A stretch of 64,000 bases of DNA, from positions 3,596,001 to 3,660,000 of the forward strand of contig BQOK01000001.1 in the NCBI GenBank assembly GCA_022835495.1, written 5' to 3'. Below, one piece after another: positions 56,609 through 64,000 of this stretch (its first letter is position 1; each line of letters begins with the position of its first letter). The notes below the pieces were generated by a model. That model did no database searches, was not told the origin of the DNA, and saw only the letters and a list, made by a program, of their open reading frames with translations. The position numbers and the translations under genes were made by a program. This DNA is from Oscillospiraceae bacterium. Its GTDB lineage: Bacteria; Bacillota; Clostridia; Oscillospirales; Ruminococcaceae.

Positions 56609-56848
56609 ACGCTGATTATCATTTGGAAGATGAACTCATCGGGCTGACATGGCCCGATGTTGTGTATATACACAATTAGATAGATTGCGGCGCAAATTTC
56701 TGCTCACTTTTCTATGATTGCATCGCGTTCCAATTCATTTACAACATTGATTCATATGCAAAAATAGTGTATAGCAGAATCATACAAACCATTTTCTAAA
56801 AAAGCAATACAAAAAATGATTCAAGATTTATTATAGGCGGTGAAATTT
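56609..56848. other. Intergenic region with hairpin after the nuclease gene
   Basis: 240 bases without a gene. CATCGGGC at 56637-56644 and GCCCGATG at 56652-56659 form an 8-bp hairpin, a weak terminator for the nuclease gene. Further on, GAATCAT and ATGATTC (about 56779 and 56817) are an inverted pair before the recombinase remnant. The rest is AT-rich with no recognised feature. Confidence 0.5.
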
Positions 56849-57520
56849 TTGAACGCAGTTATCCATGCGCGGTATTCCTCCGATAGCTAGCGAGAGGAAA
56901 GCATGGAGGGGTCTTTATGGTGGGCGAGAGCGACACAGGCCGCAACGGAATATTACAAGTGCGTGAGCATGAGGAAGCACAAGGGCTGCAAGAAAAAGAT
57001 GGTACGCAAACACTGGATAGAGGATATTGTTATCAAGGAAACGGTTGCCATGCTCCATGATGATTCTATCTTCCGGTATATCATTGACACGGTCATGGAC
57101 TTGCAGGGCAAGGAAAACGCCGACCTCCCCCTGCTGCGCCAGCAGCTTGCAGAAACCGAGAAGGGCATTGAAAACATGGTCAATGCCATCCAGCAGGGCA
57201 TCATCACTTCCTCCACTAAAAAGCGGCTGGACGAGTTGGAGAACAACAAGAGCAAGCTGGAGGTTGCCATACTGCAAGAGGAAATGGAGAAGCCGCTACT
57301 TACACGGGAACAGGTCACATTCTTTATCCAGAAATACCGCACTATAGACATTACCAAAGAGGAAAAACGTCAACGAATGATTGACACCTTTATCAATGCG
57401 GTGTATTTATATGATGATAAAATCGTGTTCACCTTTAACTACAAAGACGAAACGAAAATGGTTACTACAGCGGATATACAAGGTTCGGATTTGGGTGCAG
57501 CGCCCGCCCAAGCCTTTTCG
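56849..57520 (+). pseudogene. Large serine recombinase with the catalytic middle deleted
   Basis: TTG at 56849 begins the N-terminus of a large serine recombinase (LNAVIHARYSSDS, including the catalytic Ser region). A TAG follows at 56888, then in the same frame REESMEG. The sequence then jumps to the zinc-ribbon domain: MVGESDTGRNG in one frame (56917-56949) and YYKCVSMRKHKGCKKKMV in another (from 56951), then the coiled-coil C-terminus to about 57500. Some 270 codons, including most of the resolvase domain, are missing. The last frame runs on into unrelated sequence to 57607. Confidence 0.83.
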
Positions 57521-57633
57521 CTATTCTCCTTGACGGCCCGCAGCCCAAAGAATATACTAAAACCGGGCCCAATCCCCGCGCGCCCCGGCCATGGTGCGCT
57601 TTTTTGAAATTGTACGAACCGGAGAGATCCTTT

Positions 57634-58194
57634 ATGAAAAAGCTGCAATACAATTCACCTGTTATCCTGACCTTTTTTCTCGCTTCGCTGGCTGCGCTGC
57701 TGCTGGGCTTTGCCACCGGCGGCTGGGCCACCCTTCATCTGTTCAGCGTCTACCGCTCGTCGCTGGCGGATCCTCTGTTCTATTTCCGGCTTGTGGGGCA
57801 CATTTTGGGGCATGCCGGGTGGCAGCACTTTTTGAGCAACATGCTGCTCTTGCTGGTGGTCGGCCCGCCGCTGGAAGAAAAGTACGGCAGCCGTGCGCTG
57901 CTGGCCGGCATCGGCATTACCGCCGTGCTCTCCGGCATCCTGCAATGCGTGTTCTTTCCGGGCGCCGCGCTGCTGGGTGCTTCCGGCATTGTGTTCATGC
58001 TCATCATGCTGGCCAGCCTTTCAGGCATGCGCAGCGGGCAGATCCCTCTCACCCTACTGCTTGTGGCCGCACTCTACCTGGGCCAGCAGGTCTACGACAT
58101 TTTGTTTGTGCGCGACAATGTGGCCAATTTCATGCACATTGTGGGCGGGGCATGCGGCACCGGCTTCGGTTTTGCCGCGGCCCGGCGCCGATGA
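57634..58194 (+). CDS. Rhomboid-family intramembrane serine protease
   Basis: A 186-residue membrane protein of about six helices. The nucleophile Ser lies in LLGASGIVF (GxSG motif) and the partner His in NFMHIVGGACGTG, the two catalytic residues of rhomboids. GHAGWQHFLSNMLLLLVVG is the conserved HxxxxHxxxN-like second region. It should cleave transmembrane substrates inside the membrane. Start 57634 follows GGAGAGATC. Its stop overlaps the next gene by 4 bases. Confidence 0.87.
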   Translation: MKKLQYNSPVILTFFLASLAALLLGFATGGWATLHLFSVYRSSLADPLFYFRLVGHILGHAGWQHFLSNMLLLLVVGPPLEEKYGSRALLAGIGITAVLSGILQCVFFPGAALLGASGIVFMLIMLASLSGMRSGQIPLTLLLVAALYLGQQVYDILFVRDNVANFMHIVGGACGTGFGFAAARRR

Positions 58195-58586
58195 GCCGGC
58201 AGCCGGATGCGCTCATGGCCGCCCGGGCCTGGGCGCTGGCTTTTTGCTCCTCATTAGAGGGCGCATATGAAGATTATCCCTTTCACGACCCAAACTGGGC
58301 CGTGATGCGCCACAGGGCCAACCAAAAGACCTTTGCCCTTATTTTTGAGCGCCAGGGGCATATTTGGATCAACGTAAAAGCCGAGCCGCAGTGGGTCGAT
58401 TTTTGGCGCAGCACTTATGCCGCGGTGCTTCCCGCCTATCACATGAACAAACAGCACTGGGTCAGCATTGTGCTGGACGGCAGCATCCCCAGAAAAGCGC
58501 TCTGCCGCCTGATCGAGGAAAGCCACGCCCTTACCGCCCCCCACAGCGCCAAAAGAAACCCTCGCACTTCTCGCCCGGCGCCGTAA
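58191..58586 (+). CDS. MmcQ/YjbR-family protein
   Basis: A 131-residue protein of the YjbR-like fold, with the family pattern YPFHDPNWAVMRHRANQKTF, IWINVKAEPQWVDFWRSTY and AYHMNKQHWVSIVLDGS. The family is thought to bind DNA or small molecules; its biochemical role is not settled. It is translationally coupled to the rhomboid gene through an ATGA overlap. Confidence 0.82.
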   Translation: MSRQPDALMAARAWALAFCSSLEGAYEDYPFHDPNWAVMRHRANQKTFALIFERQGHIWINVKAEPQWVDFWRSTYAAVLPAYHMNKQHWVSIVLDGSIPRKALCRLIEESHALTAPHSAKRNPRTSRPAP

Positions 58587-58730
58587 GGGCACCGCCGTTT
58601 GTGTGCGCTGAAACTTCCCTGCCCATTTATTTTTTTCAAAGTTTACACTTCTAATGCACAAAAAAGACGTTATAATAAAGGCGGCAGAACTTTGCGGTTT
58701 GCTGCTTGCGCTCTTTAAGCGCTCGGAATC

Positions 58731-59744
58731 ATGTTCTGTGCACCCTGTGTGCATCTCTTGTTTTCCTTTTTAAAACCCTGTTGGAAAGGTGGGCTTCTCA
58801 TAGACCTTGCCAAAAGTGCCGAAGATTTTTGCCGCTTTTTGTGGCGCAGCTATCTTGTGGAGCGGCGATACGATATTTTGGGCGATGTGGTGGACCCCGG
58901 GATCAGCGTGATCGGCACCGGCGCCCACGAGATCAGCCGCAATCTGCAGGAGTTCAGCGCTTCCATGGAGCGCGAGAGCGCCGAGTGGAACGGTGTGTTT
59001 ACAATCAGGGACCAATGGTACCAGACCACCTGCGTGGCCGACGACATTTACCTTGTAATGGGCGAGCTGATGGCGAAGGAGGATTCGACCGACGGCATCC
59101 TCTATGATGTGCGTTTCCGTTTCACCCTGCTCCTGCGGCGCTGCGAAGGGAGCTGGAAGGTCCTTCATGTGCACCAATCCGTACCCGACCCCAACCAGGC
59201 ACAGGATGAATTTTTCCCCCACCGGATGGTGGAGCAAAACGGCCAGCAGGTCATCTATAATCTGCGGCACGACACCATGACCGGGCTGCTGAACCGGCTG
59301 TATCTCACTGAAACCGTAAACCGCTACATGGCCGATCAGCCCGCCGGGCTGCTGCTCACCCTGGACGTGGACAAATTCAAAACCCTGAACGACAACTACG
59401 GCCACCCCTTTGGGGATAAGGTTCTGATCGCTCTGGCCCAAAGCCTTAAGTCCTGCTTTCCCGCCGCCGCCCTGGGGCGCATTGGCGGCGACGAATTTGT
59501 GGTATACCTGCCGGGCGAGGTGAACCACGACTCTTTGGCTGCCGCAGTGTGCGCTTTCCAGCAGGACTGGCAGGAAAGCCAGCGTGCCGCCCGCTTCCCC
59601 CAGCCGATTACGGTGAGCATGGGGGCGGCCCGCTTTCCGCAGCACGGTTCCACCTACCGTGCCGTGTGGGAAAAGGCCGACGAAGCCCTGTATCAGGCCA
59701 AAAGCCGCGGCGGCGACCAGCTCTGCCTTTTGCCCGGGGAATAA
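58731..59744 (+). CDS. Diguanylate cyclase with N-terminal SnoaL/NTF2-like domain
   Basis: A 337-residue protein if started at ATG 58731. Residues about 25-160 look like a SnoaL/NTF2-like ligand or dimer domain (GISVIGTGAHEISRNLQEFS, CEGSWKVLHVHQSVPDPN). Residues 175-335 are a GGDEF domain with intact RIGGDEFVVYL, so it should make cyclic di-GMP. No RxxD inhibitory site precedes GGDEF. Start choice is uncertain: ATG 58731 has no RBS and encodes a Cys-rich leader, while GGAAAGGTGGG at 58783-58793 points to a start near the ATA codon at 58800. Confidence 0.83.
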   Translation: MFCAPCVHLLFSFLKPCWKGGLLIDLAKSAEDFCRFLWRSYLVERRYDILGDVVDPGISVIGTGAHEISRNLQEFSASMERESAEWNGVFTIRDQWYQTTCVADDIYLVMGELMAKEDSTDGILYDVRFRFTLLLRRCEGSWKVLHVHQSVPDPNQAQDEFFPHRMVEQNGQQVIYNLRHDTMTGLLNRLYLTETVNRYMADQPAGLLLTLDVDKFKTLNDNYGHPFGDKVLIALAQSLKSCFPAAALGRIGGDEFVVYLPGEVNHDSLAAAVCAFQQDWQESQRAARFPQPITVSMGAARFPQHGSTYRAVWEKADEALYQAKSRGGDQLCLLPGE

Positions 59745-59836
59745 ACGCCTGCCCGCAGTCCTCTCTTTCAGGGGCGCTGCACACCAGATCTTCCCCGCGG
59801 CAGCCCAGGGGGCAGTTTTACACAGGAGGCATTTTT

Positions 59837-60046
59837 ATGGACGGACACAACCGTGCGAACCTGAAACCCGGTATGACGGTGGACATTGTATTAAAAGCGG
59901 ATCAGCGCACCGGCAGGCTGACCCGGGGGGTCGTGGCCCGGCTGCTCACCAAAAGCCCCACCCATCCCCACGGCATCAAGGTGATGCTGGAAGACGGGCA
60001 GGTGGGCCGTGTACAGCGCATTCTGCCCCCCGGGGAGGCCCATTGA
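59837..60046 (+). CDS. YwbE-family small protein
   Basis: A 69-residue basic protein with the YwbE pattern (LKPGMTVDIVLKADQRTGRL, LTKSPTHPHGIKVMLEDGQV). It is probably an SH3-like beta barrel; its function is not known. It is preceded by CAGGAGG. A convergent terminator follows. Confidence 0.88.
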   Translation: MDGHNRANLKPGMTVDIVLKADQRTGRLTRGVVARLLTKSPTHPHGIKVMLEDGQVGRVQRILPPGEAH

Positions 60047-60080
60047 ACCGCCCCTCTGTTTCTTCCCGCTTTTTATCCCA

Positions 60081-60116
60081 AAGAAGGGCCGCCCGGTGGG
60101 CGGCCCTTCTTTATTT
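60081..60116. terminator. Convergent bidirectional terminator
   Basis: AAGAAGGGCCGCCC at 60081-60094 pairs with GGGCGGCCCTTCTT, followed by TATTTT. It lies between the convergent YwbE gene and the amino-acid importer ATPase gene. Confidence 0.9.
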
Positions 60117-60133
60117 TGCATCTCAATTTAGAC

Positions 60134-60877
60134 TCACAGGTTCAATACCTTGGATAAAAAGTCTTTCAGGCGCACATCGTGGGGATCCTCAAAGATCTCG
60201 CGGGAGGGCCGGTCCTCCTTGATCTGCCCCTCGTCCACAAACAGCACCCTGCCGCTCACCTCGCGCGCAAAGCTCATCTCGTGGGTCACCACCACCATGG
60301 TCATGCCGCTGTCGGCAAGATCTTTCATCACCGCCAGCACCTCGCCCACCATCTCGGGGTCCAACGCGCTGGTGGGTTCGTCGAACAGCATCACGTCCGG
60401 CTCCATGGCCAGCGCCCTCACAATCGCTACCCGCTGCTTTTGCCCGCCGGATAGCTCGCCCGGGTAGCTCGACGCCTTGTCAGCCAGGCCCACCCGCTCC
60501 AGCAGCTGCATCGCCTGGGCCTCGGCCGTCTGTTTGGAAAGGCCTTTGACCTTGATGGGGGCCGCCGTGATATTGCGCAGCACTGTCATATTATTGAACA
60601 GGTTGAACTGCTGGAACACCATGCCGATCTTCTGGCGGTGCAGGTTGATGTCTGTCTTTTTGTCGCAGATATCCACCCCTTCAAAAAAGATGTGGCCGCC
60701 GGTGGGCTGCTCCAGCAGGTTCAAACAGCGCAAAAAGGTGGATTTTCCGCTGCCCGAGGGGCCGATCACCGCCACCACCTCGCCTTTGGAGATGGTCACG
60801 TTGATGTTCTGCAGTACCTTGGTCTTTCCAAAATCCTTGACCAGGCCTTCCACTGCGATCAGTTCACTTGCTGGCAT
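60134..60877 (-). CDS. Polar amino-acid ABC importer ATPase
   Basis: A 247-residue ATPase of the GlnQ/HisP type: Walker [11 protein letters not shown]-loop [14 protein letters not shown], signature LSGGQKQR, Walker [17 protein letters not shown] and switch VTHEMSFA are all canonical. It powers import of a polar amino acid. Start ATG 60877 follows GAGGAGG. It overlaps the permease gene by 14 bases. Confidence 0.95.
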   Translation of the reverse strand: MPASELIAVEGLVKDFGKTKVLQNINVTISKGEVVAVIGPSGSGKSTFLRCLNLLEQPTGGHIFFEGVDICDKKTDINLHRQKIGMVFQQFNLFNNMTVLRNITAAPIKVKGLSKQTAEAQAMQLLERVGLADKASSYPGELSGGQKQRVAIVRALAMEPDVMLFDEPTSALDPEMVGEVLAVMKDLADSGMTMVVVTHEMSFAREVSGRVLFVDEGQIKEDRPSREIFEDPHDVRLKDFLSKVLNL

Positions 60878-61580
60878 TGGACATCCTCCTCTCGGCAAAA
60901 GCAATCAGGCGCGAGGTGGTAAAGGTCATCGCAAAATAGATAATAGCGGCAATGGCCAGCGGTTCAAGCTGTATGTAGGTGATGGCCATCACCCCGTTGG
61001 TGCGGTACATCAGGTCGGCAATGCCGATGATGGACACAATGCTGGACTCCTTGATCACCGTGACGAACTCGTTGCCCAGGGCGGGCAGGATGTTCTTGAT
61101 GGCCTGGGGCAGCACCACCATCTGCATGGCCTGCCCCTGCCGGAAGCCCAGGCTGCGGGCGGCCTCGGTCTGACCGTAGTCCACCGCCTGGATGCCGCTG
61201 CGCACGATCTCCGCCACATAGGCCGCCGAGTTGATGCTCATGGCAAACACGCCCGCCGCAAACCGGTCAAAATTTGGGATGAAGCTCACCTCCGGGAACG
61301 AGATGCCCAGCATGGGCAAACCGTAGAAAAGGAACATGAGCTGGATCATAAGCGGGGTGCCGCGGATGAACTCGATGTAGGCGTTGGCGAACCACCGGGT
61401 GGGTTTGAAGCGCCCCATCTTCATGACCGCCAGCAGTGTGCCCAGCAGCGCGCCGAACAGCACGGTGAAAAAGGCGATGATCAGGGTGTTGCGCACCCCC
61501 TCGCCGAAAAAGCCGTTGTATTTTGTAAAGATCTTGCCCATACGGGTAAAAAAGTAGACAAAGCCCTCGAAAAAGTTCAT
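60864..61580 (-). CDS. Polar amino-acid ABC importer permease
   Basis: A 238-residue membrane subunit of the HisM/GlnP family: [40 protein letters not shown] and the EAA loop [20 protein letters not shown]. It forms the channel with itself and couples to the ATPase encoded downstream. The start is chosen at ATG 61580 after GAGG. Confidence 0.94.
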   Translation of the reverse strand: MNFFEGFVYFFTRMGKIFTKYNGFFGEGVRNTLIIAFFTVLFGALLGTLLAVMKMGRFKPTRWFANAYIEFIRGTPLMIQLMFLFYGLPMLGISFPEVSFIPNFDRFAAGVFAMSINSAAYVAEIVRSGIQAVDYGQTEAARSLGFRQGQAMQMVVLPQAIKNILPALGNEFVTVIKESSIVSIIGIADLMYRTNGVMAITYIQLEPLAIAAIIYFAMTFTTSRLIAFAERRMSNASK

Positions 61581-61706
61581 AGCGTTCCTCACTCACATTC
61601 GTTCGGCTTAAAAGCACAGCGCATCCCTGTGCCGGAAAAGCGGCACAGGGATGGCCGGTCAATTCTGTTGCCGCCCCAAAGGGCCGCCGAAAAAGGGGGT
61701 CTTGCG

Positions 61707-62615
61707 TCAGATGCCCAGGGTCTTGGCCTGCGCCACAGCCTCTTCGTAAGCCGCTTCAAAGGAGCCGTCCGCCACCACCTGGGTGATCACCGCGTTCACC
61801 AGTTCCTTCAGGTCGTCGGTGCCCTGTTTCAGCACGGCGGCCTTGCCGAAATTGGCCTCTTCCTTGCTGAACTCAAAGTTGGCCACCACAATGCCGTCGT
61901 TGTTGGCTACCAGACCTTCGCCCACGGCGCCGTCCACCACCAGGCCGTCGATTTTGCCGCCCGCAACTTCCAGGGCCAGGGCGGGCCATTTATCCAGCTC
62001 AAACAGAGTGCAGTCGGGCAGTGCGCTCTCGATCAGCTTGCTCTGCACGGTGCCGCGCTGGGCGCCCAGGGTTTTGCCCTTCAGGGCTTCTTTGCTGGTA
62101 TACACATCCTCGTTGCCCTTCTGCACGATGAGCAGCTGCTGGTCCTGCTGGTACACCTCAGAGAAATCGATCTCCTTGGCGCGCTCCTCGTCCACGGTAA
62201 ACGCCGCGATGCCCAGGTCCACCTGGCTGCTCTTGACCGCGGGGATGATGCCGTCGAACGCCATGTCCATCACTTCCAGCTCCACGCCCAGGGCGTCGGC
62301 AATCTGATGGGCCAGCCAGATATCGCAGCCGGCAAAATTGGCATTGGCGTCCAGAAATTCAAAGGGAGCGTACTGGGCCTCGGTTCCGAGCACCAGCTTG
62401 CCTTTGGCCTTGATGGCGTCGATGGTGGCGCCGGTGTAGGCCGAGTAGTCCACCGCCGCGGTGGAATCGGGGGCCGAAGCCGCCTGGGACGCGGGCGCAG
62501 ACGCCGGCTGGCTTGCGGGGGCAGAAGCCGGGGTGCTGCTGGACGTGGCGCCGCCGCAGGCGGCCAGGCTCAGCGCCAAAACGGCGCTCATCATTGCTGC
62601 AAGAAACTTTTTCAT
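61707..62615 (-). CDS. Polar amino-acid binding lipoprotein
   Basis: A 302-residue periplasmic-type binding lipoprotein. The signal peptide MKKFLAAMMSAVLALSLAAC ends in lipobox LAAC, followed by a long Ser/Ala/Pro linker. The mature part matches the family 3 solute-binding fold (GKLVLGTEAQYAPFEFLD, ANFAGCDIWLAHQIADALGV, QVDLGIAAFTVDEERAKEID). Start ATG 62615 follows GGAGGGAT. The ligand is probably a polar amino acid; the exact one is not clear. Confidence 0.93.
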   Translation of the reverse strand: MKKFLAAMMSAVLALSLAACGGATSSSTPASAPASQPASAPASQAASAPDSTAAVDYSAYTGATIDAIKAKGKLVLGTEAQYAPFEFLDANANFAGCDIWLAHQIADALGVELEVMDMAFDGIIPAVKSSQVDLGIAAFTVDEERAKEIDFSEVYQQDQQLLIVQKGNEDVYTSKEALKGKTLGAQRGTVQSKLIESALPDCTLFELDKWPALALEVAGGKIDGLVVDGAVGEGLVANNDGIVVANFEFSKEEANFGKAAVLKQGTDDLKELVNAVITQVVADGSFEAAYEEAVAQAKTLGI

Positions 62616-62669
62616 GATGTAAATCCCTCCATTGGTGAAGCGCCTCTCTGTGCGCCTCCTGTGTGTATG

Positions 62670-62697
62670 ATTATACATCATCCATGCATATTTGCAA
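62670..62697 (-). promoter_or_regulatory. Promoter of the amino-acid importer operon
   Basis: On the minus strand TTGCAA (62697-62692), a 16-base spacer and TATAAT (62675-62670), 55 bases before the lipoprotein start. Confidence 0.65.
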
Positions 62698-62778
62698 GCG
62701 TTTCTGAAAATTTATTCATAAAAAATGCAATTCTTTATGTTTTGACTAAAATCTTAGGCCCCGGGCGCGCGCGCATTG

Positions 62779-63930
62779 TCAGAATGCCAGGGCTTCGATG
62801 CGGTCGAACGCCTCTTTCAGCCGGTCCAGCCCTGTGGTGCAGGCGATCCGCACATATCCCTCCCCCGCCGCGCCGAAGGCCACGCCGGGCACCATGGCCA
62901 CATGCGCTTCGCGCACCAGCCGCTGGCAAAACGCGATGGAATCCATCCCGGCCTTTTGTATATTCATGAATAAATAAAAGGTACCCTGGGGCGGGCGCAC
63001 CGAAAATGCCGGCATGGCGTTGATGCGCTGCGCTGCGTAAAACACCCGCTCTTTATAGGCTGCGGTGTACTGGTCGCCAATTTCGCTGCGCAGCCGCAGC
63101 GCATGCAGCGCCGCCCGCTGCGACACCGAGGGCGCCGAGTACACCAGGTTTTCGTTCACCCGCTTCATGGCGGCCACAATGGGGGGCTCGGCGATGATAT
63201 GCCCAATGCGCCAGCCGGTCATCAGATAATTTTTTGAAAAGCTGTTCAGGGTGACCGTGCGCTTTGCCATGCCCGGCAGCGCCCGCAGGGGCAAAAAGCC
63301 GGTTTCATACATGTAGTCCGTATAAATTTCGTCGGCCAAAACCACCAGATCGTGCATCTTGGCCGCGGCCGCGATGGCCCTGTAGGTATCCATATCATAG
63401 GCCGCGCCCGTGGGGTTGCAGGGGTTGTTCAGGATCAGGGCTTTGGTGCGCGGGGTGATGGCCGCCTCCAGCCGCGCGGGGTCGATTCCAAAGCCGTCGG
63501 CCTCAAAGGTGGGCACCTCCACCGCTGTTCCCCCGGCAAGCTCCACCTGCTCTTTATAGGGGGAAAAATAGGGCGAGAAAAGAATCACCTCGTCGCCCGG
63601 GTCAAGCAGGGTCAGAAGCGCCAAAGCCATACCAAAGCAGCTGGAGGCCGTAACGAACACCTGCTCTTTTTCCAATGGCATGTGATATTCAGCGGCATAG
63701 AACTGCCGGATCGCCCCGATCAGCTCCGGGTCGCCCTGGGGGTCGGTATAGTGGGTATGGCCGGCCTTTGCATCCGCCATGGCGGCCCGGATGATCCGCT
63801 CATCCGTGGTAAAATCCGTGTCGCCGATGGAAAGGTCGATCATGTCCGGGTAGTTGTTTTTCTCGGCGGCGGCGCTGGCCATCACGCTGGGGCCGGCCGC
63901 TGCAAACCGCTTTGCAACAAAATCTCTCAT
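62779..63930 (-). CDS. Class I/II pyridoxal-phosphate aminotransferase
   Basis: A 383-residue enzyme of the aspartate aminotransferase fold. The PLP-binding lysine is in NSFSKNYLMTGWRIGH. LNNPCNPTGAAYD and VLADEIYTDYMY supply the Asn, Asp and Tyr cofactor contacts. A C-terminal Arg in GYVRIACTT binds the substrate carboxylate. It starts one base before the stop of the upstream gene (ATGA overlap). Proximity to an amino-acid importer suggests amino-acid catabolism or synthesis. Confidence 0.9.
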   Translation of the reverse strand: MRDFVAKRFAAAGPSVMASAAAEKNNYPDMIDLSIGDTDFTTDERIIRAAMADAKAGHTHYTDPQGDPELIGAIRQFYAAEYHMPLEKEQVFVTASSCFGMALALLTLLDPGDEVILFSPYFSPYKEQVELAGGTAVEVPTFEADGFGIDPARLEAAITPRTKALILNNPCNPTGAAYDMDTYRAIAAAAKMHDLVVLADEIYTDYMYETGFLPLRALPGMAKRTVTLNSFSKNYLMTGWRIGHIIAEPPIVAAMKRVNENLVYSAPSVSQRAALHALRLRSEIGDQYTAAYKERVFYAAQRINAMPAFSVRPPQGTFYLFMNIQKAGMDSIAFCQRLVREAHVAMVPGVAFGAAGEGYVRIACTTGLDRLKEAFDRIEALAF

Positions 63931-64000
63931 GCCTTTTCCCCCTCCTTCTGTACCCGCGGAATCACGGTGGACCCGTTGGGGATCACATAAACCAGCTTGC
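63927..64000 (-). CDS. C-terminal end of an unidentified gene upstream of the aminotransferase
   Basis: The minus strand is open from the window edge and encodes a tail reading KLVYVIPNGSTVIPRVQKEG and a few more residues before TGA, which overlaps the aminotransferase ATG. A translationally coupled upstream gene is therefore present, but too little is visible to name it. Confidence 0.65.
   Translation of the reverse strand, partial: KLVYVIPNGSTVIPRVQKEGEKA

Larger units (their letters stand above)
53884..57520. mobile_element. Collapsed integrative/mobilizable element next to tRNA-Arg
   Basis: Between tRNA-Arg with its terminator and the host rhomboid gene lie remnants of a typical Clostridia integrative element: MobV relaxase, XRE regulator and large serine recombinase, each with an internal deletion or frameshift, plus one intact AT-rich nuclease gene. 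Base composition is lower in GC than both flanks. No direct repeat of the tRNA 3' end was found at the right side, so the attachment sites are not defined. The edges are approximate. Confidence 0.8.

Noticed and set aside
53755-57620. Direct repeat of the tRNA-Arg 3' end as an att site at the right side of the decayed element
   Set aside because: Only a few bases resembling the acceptor end (GGTGCGC, opposite orientation) occur near 57590, which is within chance.

Overview
The window looks like a chromosome segment from a gut Clostridium-class bacterium of the Oscillospiraceae/Ruminococcaceae. The 16S rRNA complement at 50202-51731 reads most like the Faecalibacterium-Subdoligranulum-Gemmiger-Fournierella group; this is my reading of the sequence, not a database result. 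Host DNA is GC-rich. Two blocks, 1 to about 25.3 kb and about 53.9 to 57.5 kb, are visibly poorer in GC and are mobile DNA.

Bases 1 to about 25,300 are the late region of a siphovirus-type prophage, all on the + strand and cut at its left end by the window. The order is terminase, portal, fused protease-capsid protein (with a nested start for capsid alone), connectors, tail tube, a terminator, tail chaperones, a lysis cassette in an unusual place, a 2,200-residue tape measure, distal tail proteins, and a diversity-generating retroelement (DGR). The DGR has a variable lectin-like protein with variable repeat VR, a template repeat TR, and a reverse transcriptase. VR and TR differ at 20 of 112 positions, and 19 of these are TR adenines. 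Small accessory and fibre-like genes follow. No integrase or repressor is in view.

From 25.4 to 38.5 kb is host DNA: an orphan pilin-like gene, then a leftward nine-gene cluster (substrate-binding lipoprotein, two permeases, two ATPases, sulfatase, YesMN-type two-component system, second sulfatase). It looks like a self-regulated import and desulfation locus. The two ATPases carry complementary defects, so the predicted importer has one consensus and one degenerate ATP site. A ferritin-like gene and a small XRE regulator follow.

From 38.4 to 45.4 kb are tRNA-Asn, an L-arabinose operon (isomerase, FGGY kinase, and a membrane-anchored alpha/beta hydrolase), its divergent AraC-type regulator, and tRNA-Lys and tRNA-Glu. 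Then come a monofunctional transglycosylase and a complete leftward rRNA operon in the order 16S, tRNA-Ala, tRNA-Ile, 23S, 5S. The stable-RNA promoters at three of these sites are perfect TTGACA-17-TATAAT.

From 52.1 to 57.6 kb are a CoaX-like gene with altered catalytic motifs, an ECF S component, tRNA-Arg, and a collapsed integrative element. Its relaxase, regulator and serine recombinase each carry an internal deletion, while an AT-rich Mrr-like nuclease gene between them is intact.

The last part holds a rhomboid protease, a YjbR-like protein, a diguanylate cyclase, YwbE, a polar amino-acid ABC importer and a class I aminotransferase. The window ends inside the gene upstream of the aminotransferase.
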